Counted from the first letter of the stretch, positions 18,660 to 28,017 are shown. The stretch: DNA of 64,000 nucleotides from Paraburkholderia ultramafica (GCF_902859915.1 NZ_CADIKK010000018.1:99609-163608), one strand, 5' to 3'. Notes: generated from the sequence alone by a model not told the origin. Made by a program: numbers and translations.

Positions 18660-20132
18660 TTCCGCGTCGTCCGCGACGCTCGATAGCGGCGCCGCCACGT
18701 GCTCGAGCGGTTTCCGCTCCGCGTCCACACCCCAGATCGCCGCGACCACAGCCGCCACCAGCATCAGCCCCGAGCCGACCAGATAGCCCGAAAACACCTC
18801 GCTGCGTTGCTGCGTGTCGATCAGCCGGCCGAAGAACGCCGGCCCGACAATGCCGCCAAGCGCCGTGCCGAACGCATAGAAGACCGCGATCGCCAGCGCG
18901 CGGATTTCGAGCGGAAATGATTCGCTGACCGTCAGATAGGCCGAACTCGCCGCTGCCGAGGCGAAGAAGAAAATCACCATCCAGGCGATCGTCTGCGTGA
19001 CGACGGTTAGCAGGTGCTGCTCGAACAGGTAGCCGCTCAGCGTCAGCAGGATCGCGGACATCGCATAGGTCGTCGCGATCATCTTGCGCCGTCCGATCAC
19101 ATCGAACAGCCGGCCCAGCAGCAGCGGCCCGAGAAAATTGCCGAGTGCGAAGGGCAGCAGGTACCAGCCGATGCGCTCGCCTGGCACCTGGTAGAAATCG
19201 GTGAGCACGAGCGCGTAGGTGAAGAAGATCGCGTTGTAGAAGAACGCCTGCGCGGTCATCAGCGTCAGGCCGACCAGAGCGCGGCGTCGGTGCACTTTGA
19301 AGAGCGTGTGGAATACCTCGCGCAGCGGCGTATGCCGGCGGGCGCGCAGCCGCAGTCGCGTGAGGCTGTCGTCGGAGAGCACGTGGCCTTCGTGGCGAAA
19401 GCGCGTCTCGATCCGTTCGACGATCGAGCGTGCGGCGCGCTCGCCGCCGTGCGTCACCAGCCAGCGGGGGCTTTCGGGTATCCAGACGCGCATTGGCAAA
19501 ATCCCCAGCGCCAGCACCGCGCCGATGAAGAAGCAGGCGCGCCAGCCCCAGTCGGCCGGCAGCAGGTGTGGATCGAGCAGCACCAGCGAGCCCGCCGCGC
19601 CGAGCGCCGCGCCGACCCAGAACGTGCCGTTGATGCCGAGATCGGTCCAGCCGCGCACCCGGGCCGGCGTGAATTCCTGGATCGTCGAATTGATCGCCGT
19701 GTATTCGCCGCCGATGCCCGCGCCGGTCAGGAAGCGAAACAGCAGGAAACTGCCCAGATTCCACGACAGCGAGGTCGCCGCGGTGGCGGCCAGATAGAGC
19801 GCGAGCGTGATGAAAAACAGCTTGCGCCGGCCGAGCCGGTCGGTCAGCCAGCCGAACCCGAGCGCACCGAGCACCGCGCCGGCGATGTACGCGCTGCCCG
19901 CGAGGCCCACGTCAGCGTTGGAAAAGCGCAACGACGGACTGGACTTCAACGCACTCGCGACGGCGCCCGCCAGCGTCACTTCGAGACCGTCGAGCAGCCA
20001 CGTGACGCCCAGCGCCACCACGATCAGCGAGTGAAAGCGGCCCCACGGCAGCCGGTCGAGCCGCGAGGGCAGGTCCGTTTCGATCAGCATGGCGGTTTTT
20101 TCGTGAACGGCGGCAGTCGGCGGTGCGCTCAT
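18657..20132 (-). CDS. MFS transporter, sugar-porter-like branch
   Basis: The 491-residue carrier has 12 predicted helices. Loop motifs include GWLTDRLGRRKLF (helix 2-3 loop), RFLTGAGIGGEYTAINS, and PESPRWL at the end of the first half. These fit the sugar/aromatic-acid porter type. The substrate is not readable. The start ATG at 20132 is chosen because GAGGAGAC lies 10 bases upstream; an ATG at 20150 is also in frame. It is divergent from yegD. Confidence 0.85.
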   Translation of the reverse strand: MSAPPTAAVHEKTAMLIETDLPSRLDRLPWGRFHSLIVVALGVTWLLDGLEVTLAGAVASALKSSPSLRFSNADVGLAGSAYIAGAVLGALGFGWLTDRLGRRKLFFITLALYLAATAATSLSWNLGSFLLFRFLTGAGIGGEYTAINSTIQEFTPARVRGWTDLGINGTFWVGAALGAAGSLVLLDPHLLPADWGWRACFFIGAVLALGILPMRVWIPESPRWLVTHGGERAARSIVERIETRFRHEGHVLSDDSLTRLRLRARRHTPLREVFHTLFKVHRRRALVGLTLMTAQAFFYNAIFFTYALVLTDFYQVPGERIGWYLLPFALGNFLGPLLLGRLFDVIGRRKMIATTYAMSAILLTLSGYLFEQHLLTVVTQTIAWMVIFFFASAAASSAYLTVSESFPLEIRALAIAVFYAFGTALGGIVGPAFFGRLIDTQQRSEVFSGYLVGSGLMLVAAVVAAIWGVDAERKPLEHVAAPLSSVADDAE

Positions 20133-20191
20133 TGCTTGAAGTCTCCTCAATCCGGAAATTTGGCGGCGTATCCTGTCGAAACGAGCAAGAT

Positions 20192-20207
20192 TCGTTCCGT
20201 CGAACGA
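20192..20207. promoter_or_regulatory. Inverted repeat in the MFS/yegD divergent region
   Basis: TCGTTC and GAACGA are perfect 6-bp arms separated by CGTC. The site is 60 bp before the MFS start and 115 bp before yegD, so it could bind a regulator of either gene. No protein is assigned to it. Confidence 0.4.
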
Positions 20208-20321
20208 TACGTTTGCGATACCGCGGCCATTCCAAAAGCGTTAGTTGATACTGATTGAGCTTTCGTGATACAAAGCCGCTCCCCTTTCTGTCCGCGCCAG
20301 CCGTGAGCGGCGATTCCTGCC

Positions 20322-21572
20322 ATGAACTATTGCGCGATTGACTTCGGTACTTCCAACTCGGCCGTGGCCGTGCCTGACGGCACTCAGCTGAAGCTCGCGC
20401 CCGTCGAAGGCGCCTATACGACGCTGCCCACCTCGGTCTTTTTCAATACCGACGAGGACACCCGCGAATTCGGGCGGGCGGCGCTGGCCGCGTACATCGA
20501 CGGATTCGACGGCCGCCTGATGCGCTCGATGAAAAGCATTCTCGGCTCGCCGCTCGCCGAGAACTCCACCGATCTGGGCGATGGTTCCGCGATCAAGTAC
20601 ACCGAGGTGATCGCGATTTTCGTCGATCACCTCAAACGTTCGGCCGAAAAGAGCGTCGGCGGCGCGATCAACCGCGCGGTGCTGGGCCGCCCGGTGTTTT
20701 TCGTCGACGACGATCCGCGCGCCGATCAGATGGCGCAGCAGCAGCTCGAAGCTGCGGCGCGGTCGGTCGGCTTGCGGGAAATTCACTTTCAGTATGAGCC
20801 GATCGCGGCCGCGTTCGACTATGAATCGCATCTGACGGAAGAGGGACTCGTGCTGGTGGCCGATATCGGCGGTGGTACGTCGGACTTTTCCTTGGTGCGG
20901 GTCGGGCCGGAGCGGATGAAGCGCGTCGAGCGCAAGGACGACGTGCTGGCCCACCACGGCGTGCACGTCGCGGGCACGGACTTCGACCGCCGCGTCGAAC
21001 TGACGACGATCCTGCGTGAACTCGGCTATCAGGCGCTCGATCCGGAAGGGCGTGAGATTCCGAACCGGATCTATTTCGATCTGGCGACCTGGCACCTGAT
21101 CAACACGGTCTATGCGCCGAAGCGCGTGAGCGAACTCGCGCTGATGCGGCACCTGTTCACCGAGGTCAAGCACCACGACCGCCTGATGCGCGTCGTGGAG
21201 CGCCGCCTCGGGCACGCGCTGGCGGCGCACGCGGAAGAGGCGAAGATCGGCGTGGCGGCGGGCGGCGAGACGCTGATCGACCTCGACGAAGTGGAAGACG
21301 ACCTGCGCCTCGCATTCGACGAAGCCCAACTCATCAAGGCGGGCCAGGATGAGACGCAGCGCATCGTGCAGGCGGCGCGCGACACGGTCCAGGCGGCCGG
21401 CGTCGCGCCGCGCGATGTCGGGGCGATTTATTTCACGGGCGGTTCGACCGGTCTGGCGTTTCTATCCGGCGCATTGGCGGCGGCATTTCCGGATGCCAAA
21501 GCGGTATTCGGCGATCGTCTCGCCAGTGTCGCGACGGGACTCGGTATTCACGCCCGGCGTTTGTTCGGATAA
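20322..21572 (+). CDS. yegD: Hsp70-family chaperone-like protein YegD
   Basis: The 416-residue protein has actin/Hsp70 ATPase motifs: DFGTSNSAVAV (phosphate 1, about 7-17), VADIGGGTSDFSL (phosphate 2), and a C-terminal YFTGGSTGL adenosine motif. It lacks the long substrate-binding domain of DnaK, matching the YegD branch. The cellular role of YegD is unclear. It ends about 60 bp before a bidirectional terminator shared with the cold-shock gene. Confidence 0.88.
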   Translation: MNYCAIDFGTSNSAVAVPDGTQLKLAPVEGAYTTLPTSVFFNTDEDTREFGRAALAAYIDGFDGRLMRSMKSILGSPLAENSTDLGDGSAIKYTEVIAIFVDHLKRSAEKSVGGAINRAVLGRPVFFVDDDPRADQMAQQQLEAAARSVGLREIHFQYEPIAAAFDYESHLTEEGLVLVADIGGGTSDFSLVRVGPERMKRVERKDDVLAHHGVHVAGTDFDRRVELTTILRELGYQALDPEGREIPNRIYFDLATWHLINTVYAPKRVSELALMRHLFTEVKHHDRLMRVVERRLGHALAAHAEEAKIGVAAGGETLIDLDEVEDDLRLAFDEAQLIKAGQDETQRIVQAARDTVQAAGVAPRDVGAIYFTGGSTGLAFLSGALAAAFPDAKAVFGDRLASVATGLGIHARRLFG

Positions 21573-21633
21573 CCAGCAAACTAATCCGTCGCATACTGCG
21601 AAGATAATCAGCGTATTCAGTTGCAGCGCATAT

Positions 21634-21662
21634 AAAAAAACCCCGCCGAGGCGGGGTTTTTT
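21634..21662. terminator. Bidirectional terminator between yegD and the cold-shock gene
   Basis: CCCCGCC (21641-21647) and GGCGGGG (21650-21656) form a tight GC hairpin flanked by A7 and T6, serving both converging transcripts. Confidence 0.93.
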
Positions 21663-21685
21663 GCGTCCAGAAGGAAGCGTGTTGC

Positions 21686-21889
21686 TTACACCGGCTTGAT
21701 GTTAGCAGCTTGCTTGCCCTTCGGGCCCGTCTTCACTTCAAACGTAACCTTTTGGTTTTCTTGCAGCGTCTTGAAGCCTTCCGTGCGGATTTCCGAGAAA
21801 TGCGCGAACAGATCTTCGCCACCGCCGTCCGGCGTGATGAAGCCAAAGCCCTTTGCGTCATTGAACCACTTGACGGTACCGGTTTCCAT
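21686..21889 (-). CDS. cspA: CspA-family cold-shock protein
   Basis: This 67-residue single cold-shock domain carries RNP1 KGFGFI (13-18) and RNP2-like DLFAHF (26-31). It binds single-stranded RNA and DNA as an RNA chaperone. AGGAACA precedes the ATG. The frame stays open far upstream but the conserved protein starts at METGTVKWF. A strong promoter lies about 150 bp upstream, leaving the long untranslated leader usual for cspA genes. Several paralogues are expected elsewhere, so the symbol is a family name. Confidence 0.93.
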   Translation of the reverse strand: METGTVKWFNDAKGFGFITPDGGGEDLFAHFSEIRTEGFKTLQENQKVTFEVKTGPKGKQAANIKPV

Positions 21890-22036
21890 ATTACTTGTTC
21901 CTAAAGATGGTAAATAAGGCCGAAGCCCAGAGGGTGCATGAAAATCAAGGAAGGGGGTAATGGGACCAACCGGAGTACCGTTGATGGGCGAACTACGAAA
22001 GACCAATTCACTCGCCGCTTGAAATCCTGCCCGAAC

Positions 22037-22065
22037 GTTATACGGCCATTTCGAGCGAAGGTCAA
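22037..22065 (-). promoter_or_regulatory. Strong sigma-70 promoter for the cold-shock gene
   Basis: Read on the minus strand, TTGACC (22065-22060), a 17-bp spacer and TATAAC (22042-22037) form a near-consensus promoter. Transcription would start near 22030, giving an untranslated leader of about 140 nt before the ATG at 21889. Confidence 0.8.
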
Positions 22066-22240
22066 CACCTCTGCTCAAATCTTTACGAATATTTGGCAGG
22101 TGGGCGCGGTTTTTGCTTACAAAGCTTGCTGTCTGTCCGGGTTTTTTGCTAGGGAGAACCCTTGGTTTCGCTGCAGCAAGTCGGTGCAACCGTTAAACTA
22201 CGCGCCGCGCGTCGGTTGCACCTATCTAGGGTGGATCCGT

Positions 22241-22256
22241 CGCGCATGCATGCGCG
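22241..22256. promoter_or_regulatory. Perfect 16-bp palindrome upstream of the APC permease
   Basis: CGCGCATGCATGCGCG is identical to its reverse complement. Its position, 68 bp before the start codon, fits an operator for a dimeric regulator. No regulator gene is adjacent, so the binding protein is unknown. Confidence 0.5.
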
Positions 22257-22323
22257 TCACCTCGTCTCCAGCGCCACAAGCGATGTCACGTGGTGCCGAC
22301 ATGGTTCTGATACAGGAGAAGAC

Positions 22324-23919
22324 GTGAAAAGTTCTATACAACGGAACATCGGGCCGTTCGCGCTGCTGCTGACCGGCCTGGGTTCGATCATCGGATCAGG
22401 TTGGCTGTTCGGCGCGTGGAAGGCCGCAAAGATTGCCGGTCCGGCTGCCATTTGCGCATGGGTCATCGGTGCGGTCGTGATTCTCGCGATTGCGCTGACC
22501 TACGCGGAACTCGGCGCGATGTTCCCGGAGTCTGGCGGGATGGTGCGTTATGCGCGCTATTCGCATGGTGCGCTGGTCGGTTTCATCAGCGCGTGGGCCA
22601 ACTGGATCGCAATCGTTTCGGTGATTCCAATCGAGGCTGAAGCATCCATTCAATATATGAGTACATGGCCCTATCCATGGGCGCATGCGTTGTTCATCGA
22701 TGGATCATTAACCACCAACGGGTTATTGCTGTCCGCTGGCCTCGTGATCATTTACTTCCTGCTCAACTACTGGGGCGTCAAACTGTTCGCGCGCGCCAAT
22801 TCGGCGATCACGATCTTCAAGTTCCTGATCCCCGGCGCGACGATCCTCGGCTTGATGCTGACGGGCTTCCACAAGGAAAACTTCGGCGAAGTGAGCACCT
22901 TCGCGCCGTACGGCTGGTCGTCGGTGCTGACCGCGGTGGCGACGAGCGGCATCGTGTTCGCGTTCAACGGTTTCCAGAGCCCGATCAACCTCGCCGGTGA
23001 AGCGCGCAATCCGGGCAAGAGCGTGCCGTTCGCGGTGATCGGCTCGATCCTGCTGGCGCTGGTGATCTACGTGCTGCTGCAGATCGCGTATATCGGCGCG
23101 GTGAACCCGAGCGACGTGATGAAGGGCTGGAGCCACTTCAACTTCGCTTCGCCGTTCGCGGAACTCGCGATCGCGCTGAACCTGAACTGGCTGGCGATCC
23201 TGCTGTACGTCGACGCCTTCGTCAGCCCCAGCGGCACCGGTACGACCTATATGGCGACCACCACCCGCATGATCTACGCGATGGAGCGCAACAACACGAT
23301 GCCGAAGATGTTCGGCAATGTGCACCCGTTCTATGGCGTGCCGCGCCAGGCGATGTGGTTCAACCTGTTGGTGTCGTTCATTTTCCTGTTCTTCTTCCGC
23401 GGCTGGAGTTCGCTGGCGGCGGTGATCTCGGTCGCCACCGTGATCTCGTACCTGACGGGCCCGATCAGCCTGATGGCGTTGCGCCGCGCGGCGACGGATC
23501 TTGAGCGTCCGTTGCACATCGTCGGCATGAGGGTGATCGCGCCGTTCGCGTTCGTGTGCGCGTCGCTGATCCTTTACTGGGCCAAGTGGCCGCTCACCGG
23601 CGAAATCATTCTGCTGATGGTCGTCGCGTTGCCGGTGTACTTCTACTTCCAGGCGAAGTCGGGCTTTGCCGGCTGGGGCCGCGATCTGAAGGCGGCATGG
23701 TGGCTGGTCGCCTACCTGCCGATCATGGCGATTCTGTCGCTGATCGGCAGCAAGCAGTTCGGCGGCTTCGGCATCCTGCCGTACGGCTGGGACATGCTGG
23801 TGGTGATCGCGTTCTCGCTGGTGTTCTACTACTGGGGTGTCAATAGCGGCTATCGCTCGGAGTATCTGGAAGAGCGTGAGACCCACGACGAAGTGCTCGA
23901 AAGCATAGGCGCGCATTAA
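22324..23919 (+). CDS. APC-family amino acid permease (AspP/YveA-like)
   Basis: The 531-residue protein has 12-14 predicted membrane helices and the APC helix-1 motif LLTGLGSIIGSGWLFG (about 14-29). Helix 6 has the GIVFAFNGFQSP segment and helix 8 is near FVSPSGTGTTYMATTTRM. Overall features resemble YveA-type aspartate:proton symporters, but the substrate is inferred. The GTG start at 22324 follows AGGAGAA with ideal spacing. A long perfect terminator follows about 50 bp after the stop. Confidence 0.85.
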   Translation: MKSSIQRNIGPFALLLTGLGSIIGSGWLFGAWKAAKIAGPAAICAWVIGAVVILAIALTYAELGAMFPESGGMVRYARYSHGALVGFISAWANWIAIVSVIPIEAEASIQYMSTWPYPWAHALFIDGSLTTNGLLLSAGLVIIYFLLNYWGVKLFARANSAITIFKFLIPGATILGLMLTGFHKENFGEVSTFAPYGWSSVLTAVATSGIVFAFNGFQSPINLAGEARNPGKSVPFAVIGSILLALVIYVLLQIAYIGAVNPSDVMKGWSHFNFASPFAELAIALNLNWLAILLYVDAFVSPSGTGTTYMATTTRMIYAMERNNTMPKMFGNVHPFYGVPRQAMWFNLLVSFIFLFFFRGWSSLAAVISVATVISYLTGPISLMALRRAATDLERPLHIVGMRVIAPFAFVCASLILYWAKWPLTGEIILLMVVALPVYFYFQAKSGFAGWGRDLKAAWWLVAYLPIMAILSLIGSKQFGGFGILPYGWDMLVVIAFSLVFYYWGVNSGYRSEYLEERETHDEVLESIGAH

Positions 23920-23966
23920 AGCGCCACGCTGAGCCTGTCGGCCGGAGCGTGGTTGGGTCCGGGACG

Positions 23967-24005
23967 AAAAAAAGCCCGCCTGAGTTGCTCAGGCGGGCTT
24001 TTTTG
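23967..24005. terminator. Bidirectional terminator between the APC permease and the dioxygenase gene
   Basis: GCCCGCCTGAG (23974-23984) and CTCAGGCGGGC are perfect 11-bp arms around TTG, extended by A and T runs on both sides. Confidence 0.95.
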
Positions 24006-24030
24006 TTTGCTGCCGCGTGCTGGCGCAGGA

Positions 24031-24816
24031 TCAGGCGGTGCCGAACACGTAGTTCGTCATCGCGAGCGAACGCTGGTACGTGCCGAGCGACTGAATGGCC
24101 AGCGAATAGTCGTCGTCTGCCGCGCCCAATGCGGCGAACACGGGCAGCAGATGCTCGTCGGTCGGATGCATCAGCACCGCGTACGGCGCCTGGCGGCGGT
24201 AGTCGAGCAGCGCGTCGACGTCGTGCGCGGCGAGCTTCGCCTCGAACCAGTCGGTGAATTCGGTGACGCGCGGATCGGCATCTTCCGGGCGTGCGGAAAA
24301 GTCGGCGGCGCGCAGGTTGTGCGTGATCTGGCCGGAGCCGATCACCATCACGCCGTCGTCTTTCAGCGAGCGCAGCGCGCGGCCCACACGGAAGTGGTGC
24401 GCGGCGTCCATGTGCGGCTGGATCGACAACTGCGCGATCGGCAGGTCGGCATGCGGGAACATCAACAGCATCGGCACCCATGCGCCGTGGTCGAGTCCGT
24501 GCGGCTGGACGTCCGCGACGATGCCGTTATCGCTGAGCAGCACGGCGGCGCGGCGCGCGATGTCGGGCGCGCCCGGCGCCGGGTACTGAATCTCGTACAG
24601 CTGACGCGGAAAGCCGTAGAAGTCGTGGATGGTTTCCGGCGCCGTGGCGATGCTCGCCAGCGGCTGCGCAGTGCCCCAGTGGGCCGACAGCATCAGCACG
24701 GCTTGCGGACGCGGCAGTTGCGCGCTCAGTGCGCCGAATTCCGCGGACGGCAACGACGGGTCGATCGGCAGCGTGGGTGCGCCGTGGGACAGGAAAAGCG
24801 AAGGTAGGCGGGTCAT
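24031..24816 (-). CDS. DODA-type extradiol ring-cleavage dioxygenase (YgiD-like)
   Basis: The 261-residue protein has the class III extradiol layout. The N-terminal LSHGAPTL and SAHWGT segments hold His ligands for Fe or Zn, GLDHGAWVPM holds the catalytic-His region, and GSGQITHNL follows. It resembles YgiD/4,5-DOPA dioxygenase, which opens catechol rings. The physiological substrate here is unknown. The start is MTRLPSLFLSHG. It is co-directional with ubiX, 163 bp downstream of it. Confidence 0.85.
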   Translation of the reverse strand: MTRLPSLFLSHGAPTLPIDPSLPSAEFGALSAQLPRPQAVLMLSAHWGTAQPLASIATAPETIHDFYGFPRQLYEIQYPAPGAPDIARRAAVLLSDNGIVADVQPHGLDHGAWVPMLLMFPHADLPIAQLSIQPHMDAAHHFRVGRALRSLKDDGVMVIGSGQITHNLRAADFSARPEDADPRVTEFTDWFEAKLAAHDVDALLDYRRQAPYAVLMHPTDEHLLPVFAALGAADDDYSLAIQSLGTYQRSLAMTNYVFGTA

Positions 24817-24979
24817 GGCAGCAACACAGCCGCGAGGGCGCGGCGCAGAGGTTGGGTTGCTATCAATATAGGCCCGCACTGCCGTTTGATAAACGGGCGA
24901 AAACAGAATTGATTGTGTCGCCGCCGTTGTCAATCGATCCGCATGGAATCACGCAACGGCTGCGACACGAAGCTGCGCG

Positions 24980-25579
24980 CTACTCCTGAGCGCCACGCAG
25001 TCCCGCCCACGCGGGGGACAAAGCCGGCCCGAGCGCGAACAGATCGAGCACGCGCGCCACGGTGTGGTCGACCATTTCGTCGATCGACGTAGGTTGGTTG
25101 TAGAACGCAGGCAGCGGCGGGAAGATCACACCGCCCATTTCGGTGACCGCCGTCATATTGCGCAGATGCGCGAGATTGAACGGCGTTTCGCGCACGAGGA
25201 GCACCAGGCGGCGGCGCTCTTTGAGCGTGACATCGGCGGCGCGAGTGATCAGGTTGTCGGAGAGGCCGTGCGCGACGCTCGCAAGCGTCTTCATCGAGCA
25301 GGGGGCGATCACCATGCCGTCCGTGGCAAACGAGCCGGACGCGATGCTCGCGCCGACGTCGCGCACCGAATGGACAACATCCGCGAGCGGATGCACGTCT
25401 TCTTTGCTCAACTGGAGTTCGTGCTGGATATTGAGCCAGCCCGCGCTCGAAATCAGCAGATGGCTCTCGACGCCGCCCAGCCTGCGCAGCGTTTCGAGCA
25501 GCCGGATGCCGTAGATGGCGCCGGTCGCACCGGTAATCGCGACGATCAGCCGGCGTGGCGCCGCAGCGCGTGTTTCCAT
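24980..25579 (-). CDS. ubiX: Flavin prenyltransferase UbiX
   Basis: UbiX makes prenylated FMN, the cofactor of the UbiD decarboxylase in ubiquinone synthesis. The 199-residue product shows the FMN-binding GATGAIYG motif (17-24), the DGMVIAPCSMKTLASVAHG block and the late RRLVLLVRETPFNLAHL segment diagnostic of UbiX. It lies 44 bp after grxD on the same strand. No ubiD is in this window. Confidence 0.95.
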   Translation of the reverse strand: METRAAAPRRLIVAITGATGAIYGIRLLETLRRLGGVESHLLISSAGWLNIQHELQLSKEDVHPLADVVHSVRDVGASIASGSFATDGMVIAPCSMKTLASVAHGLSDNLITRAADVTLKERRRLVLLVRETPFNLAHLRNMTAVTEMGGVIFPPLPAFYNQPTSIDEMVDHTVARVLDLFALGPALSPAWAGLRGAQE

Positions 25580-25623
25580 GGCTCGCGGCGTCTTAGGGAT
25601 ACAAATGTAGGGACCGTGGCCGC

Positions 25624-25935
25624 TCAGGCCGCGGCGAACAGCTGCTGCAGTTCGCCCGATTCGTACATTTCCATCATGATGTCCGAGCCGCCGATGAACT
25701 CGCCCTTCACGTAGAGCTGCGGAATGGTCGGCCAGTTCGAGAACTGCTTGATGCCCTGACGGACTTCGTCGTCTTCGAGGACGTTGACGGTTTTGATTTC
25801 ACCGACGCCGCACGCCTTCAGGATCTGGATGGCGCGGCCCGAAAAGCCGCACATCGGGAACTGGGCAGTGCCCTTCATGAAGAGGACGACGTTGTTTTCG
25901 TCGACGATTTGCTTGATGCGTTGTTGCGTATCCAT
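25624..25935 (-). CDS. grxD: Monothiol glutaredoxin, Grx4 family
   Basis: The 103-residue protein has the monothiol CGFS active site (29-32), plus the KGTAQFP and WPTIPQLYVKGEFIGGSDI motifs that bind glutathione. Grx4 proteins hold and transfer [2Fe-2S] clusters in the cytoplasm. It sits between prmC (122 bp upstream) and ubiX, the usual beta-proteobacterial arrangement. Confidence 0.96.
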   Translation of the reverse strand: MDTQQRIKQIVDENNVVLFMKGTAQFPMCGFSGRAIQILKACGVGEIKTVNVLEDDEVRQGIKQFSNWPTIPQLYVKGEFIGGSDIMMEMYESGELQQLFAAA

Positions 25936-26057
25936 GACTGACCTTGCGGTTCCGTTATGTGTAGGGAATAGGCTGAAATGATAGCGGATTTCGGTACGGC
26001 CGGCGGAGGGTTGCGTTGCCCGTGCGCCGACTGTGGGTATTCAGCGCGTGGCGCAGC

Positions 26058-26927
26058 CTAGCCGCCGAGTCGGCCGCCGCTGATCCGCTCGATACCGGCG
26101 AGGTCCCGTTCCGAGCGGGCCTGCGCGAACCCTTGCGCGGTCAGCAGTTCGCGCACGGCTTCGGCCTGATCGTAGCCGTGCTCGATCCACAATACGCCAT
26201 TGGCGGCGAGGCGTGCGGGCGCGCCGGTGACGATCGCGCGGATCGCGCTGAGGCCGTCGGCTTCGTCGGTGAGCGCGCCGCGTGGCTCGAAGCGCAGATC
26301 GCCTTCCGACAGATGCGGATCGCCGCTCGCGATATACGGCGGATTGCTGACGATCACGTCGAAGCGCAGTGCGGGGTCGAGCGAGTCGTACCAGTCGCTT
26401 TGCGTCAACGCCACAGCGCCGCCCGGGCGTTTCACGTCCAGCAGACGAGCGGCGTTGCGCGTGGCGACCGCCAGCGCTTCGGCCGAACGGTCGAGCGCCC
26501 AGACCTGCGCGTCGGGCCGCGTCGATGCAATCGCCACGGCAATCGCGCCGGTGCCGGTGCCGAGATCGAGCACGCGCGGCCGCGAGATGTCTTCCATGGC
26601 CGTCAGCGCGGTTTCAACCAGCAGTTCGGTTTCAGGGCGAGGAATCAGCACGTGCGGCGTGACTTCGAAATCCAGTCCGAAAAACTCCCGTGCGCCGACC
26701 AGTTGCGCGACCGGCTCACCGGCCACGCGCCGCGCTTCCAGCGCCTGGTAACGCGCGACGCTCGCGCCGTCGAGCGGCTCATCGCTGCGAGTGATCAGTT
26801 GCGTATGCCGCCAGCCGAGCACGTGCGTGAGCAGAATCCGCGCTTCGAGCGGCGGCAGCGGCGAGGCGCGCAACAGCGCGCCGGACGTGACAGGCGCTGC
26901 CGGGTTGGCCGGTGTGACGGGCATCAT
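26058..26927 (-). CDS. prmC: Release-factor N5-glutamine methyltransferase PrmC (HemK)
   Basis: PrmC methylates the glutamine of the GGQ motif in release factors RF1 and RF2. The 289-residue product has a helical N-terminal domain, the PRPETELLVE segment, SAM motif LDLGTGTGAIA (120-130) and catalytic NPPY (195-198). It starts 7 bp after the stop of prfA, which encodes its substrate. The two are evidently co-transcribed. Confidence 0.96.
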   Translation of the reverse strand: MMPVTPANPAAPVTSGALLRASPLPPLEARILLTHVLGWRHTQLITRSDEPLDGASVARYQALEARRVAGEPVAQLVGAREFFGLDFEVTPHVLIPRPETELLVETALTAMEDISRPRVLDLGTGTGAIAVAIASTRPDAQVWALDRSAEALAVATRNAARLLDVKRPGGAVALTQSDWYDSLDPALRFDVIVSNPPYIASGDPHLSEGDLRFEPRGALTDEADGLSAIRAIVTGAPARLAANGVLWIEHGYDQAEAVRELLTAQGFAQARSERDLAGIERISGGRLGG

Positions 26928-26934
26928 CGGCGCG

Positions 26935-28017
26935 TCAGTCCGCGTCGCCCAGCGAGGCCAGCAATTCAGCCTGATGCTCGCTGACGAGCGCCGCGATCAG
27001 TTCGTTGAGATCGCCGTCCATGATCGCGTCGAGGCGATACAGCGTCAGATTGATCCGGTGATCGGTCAGCCGTCCCTGCGGGAAGTTGTACGTGCGAATC
27101 CGCTCCGAACGGTCGCCCGAGCCGATCAGGCTCTTGCGCGTGGCGGCTTCCTTCGCCTGCTGCTCGTGCGACTGCTTGTCGTAGATGCGCGCGGCGAGCA
27201 CCTTCAGCGCACGGTCCTTGTTCTTGTGCTGCGAGCGGTCGTCCTGACATTCGACGACGATCCCGGTCGGCAAGTGCGTGACGCGCACCGCGGAGTCGGT
27301 CTTGTTGATGTGCTGCCCGCCCGCGCCGGACGCGCGGAACGTGTCGATGCGCAGATCGGCCGGATTGATCTCGACTTCGCCGATTTCGTCCGCTTCCGGC
27401 ATGACCGCGACCGTGCAGGCCGACGTGTGAATGCGGCCCTGCGTTTCGGTGGCCGGCACGCGCTGCACGCGATGCCCGCCGGACTCGAACTTGAGCTTCG
27501 AATACGCGGCTTCGCCGGCGATCCGCACGATCACTTCCTTGTAGCCGCCGAGATCCGATTCGCTCGCCGACATCATCTCGACCTGCCAGCGATTGCGCTC
27601 GGCAAAGCGCAGGTACATGCGCAGCAGGTCGCCCGCGAACAGCGCGGACTCGTCGCCGCCGGTGCCCGCACGAATTTCGACGAAGATATTGCGGTCGTCG
27701 TTAGGGTCTTTCGGCAGCAGCATTTTCTGCAACTCGGCGCCGAGCTTGTCCATCCGGTCACGCGCCGCGCGAATTTCGTCTTCCGCGAAGTCGCGCATCG
27801 ACGTGTCCGCCAGCAGTTCCTGCGCGGTTTCCGCGTCGTTCATCGCCAGGCGCCACAGCGCGTAATGCTCGACCACCGGCCCGAGCTCCGCGTGTTCGCG
27901 CGTGAGCTTGCGGTATTGATCGAGATTCGAGGTGATGTCCTCGCGGCTCAACAGGTCGTTCAGTTCGGCCAGCCGGGTAGTGAGCTGGTCGAGCTTGCGT
28001 TGCATGCTGGTTTTCAT
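26935..28017 (-). CDS. prfA: Peptide chain release factor 1
   Basis: RF1 ends translation at UAA and UAG. The 360-residue protein has the stop-codon recognition tripeptide PAT (188-190), which marks RF1 rather than RF2. The catalytic loop GAGGQHINKTDSAVR has GGQ at 233-235, which PrmC methylates. It lies between hemA (123 bp upstream) and prmC. Confidence 0.97.
   Translation of the reverse strand: MKTSMQRKLDQLTTRLAELNDLLSREDITSNLDQYRKLTREHAELGPVVEHYALWRLAMNDAETAQELLADTSMRDFAEDEIRAARDRMDKLGAELQKMLLPKDPNDDRNIFVEIRAGTGGDESALFAGDLLRMYLRFAERNRWQVEMMSASESDLGGYKEVIVRIAGEAAYSKLKFESGGHRVQRVPATETQGRIHTSACTVAVMPEADEIGEVEINPADLRIDTFRASGAGGQHINKTDSAVRVTHLPTGIVVECQDDRSQHKNKDRALKVLAARIYDKQSHEQQAKEAATRKSLIGSGDRSERIRTYNFPQGRLTDHRINLTLYRLDAIMDGDLNELIAALVSEHQAELLASLGDAD

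Larger units (their letters stand above)
21890..22323. other. Divergent control region between cspA and the APC permease
   Basis: This 434-bp region holds the cspA promoter and long 5' leader on the minus strand. On the permease side lies a perfect 16-bp palindrome CGCGCATGCATGCGCG (22241-22256), 68 bp before the permease start. I find no additional gene in it. Confidence 0.6.
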
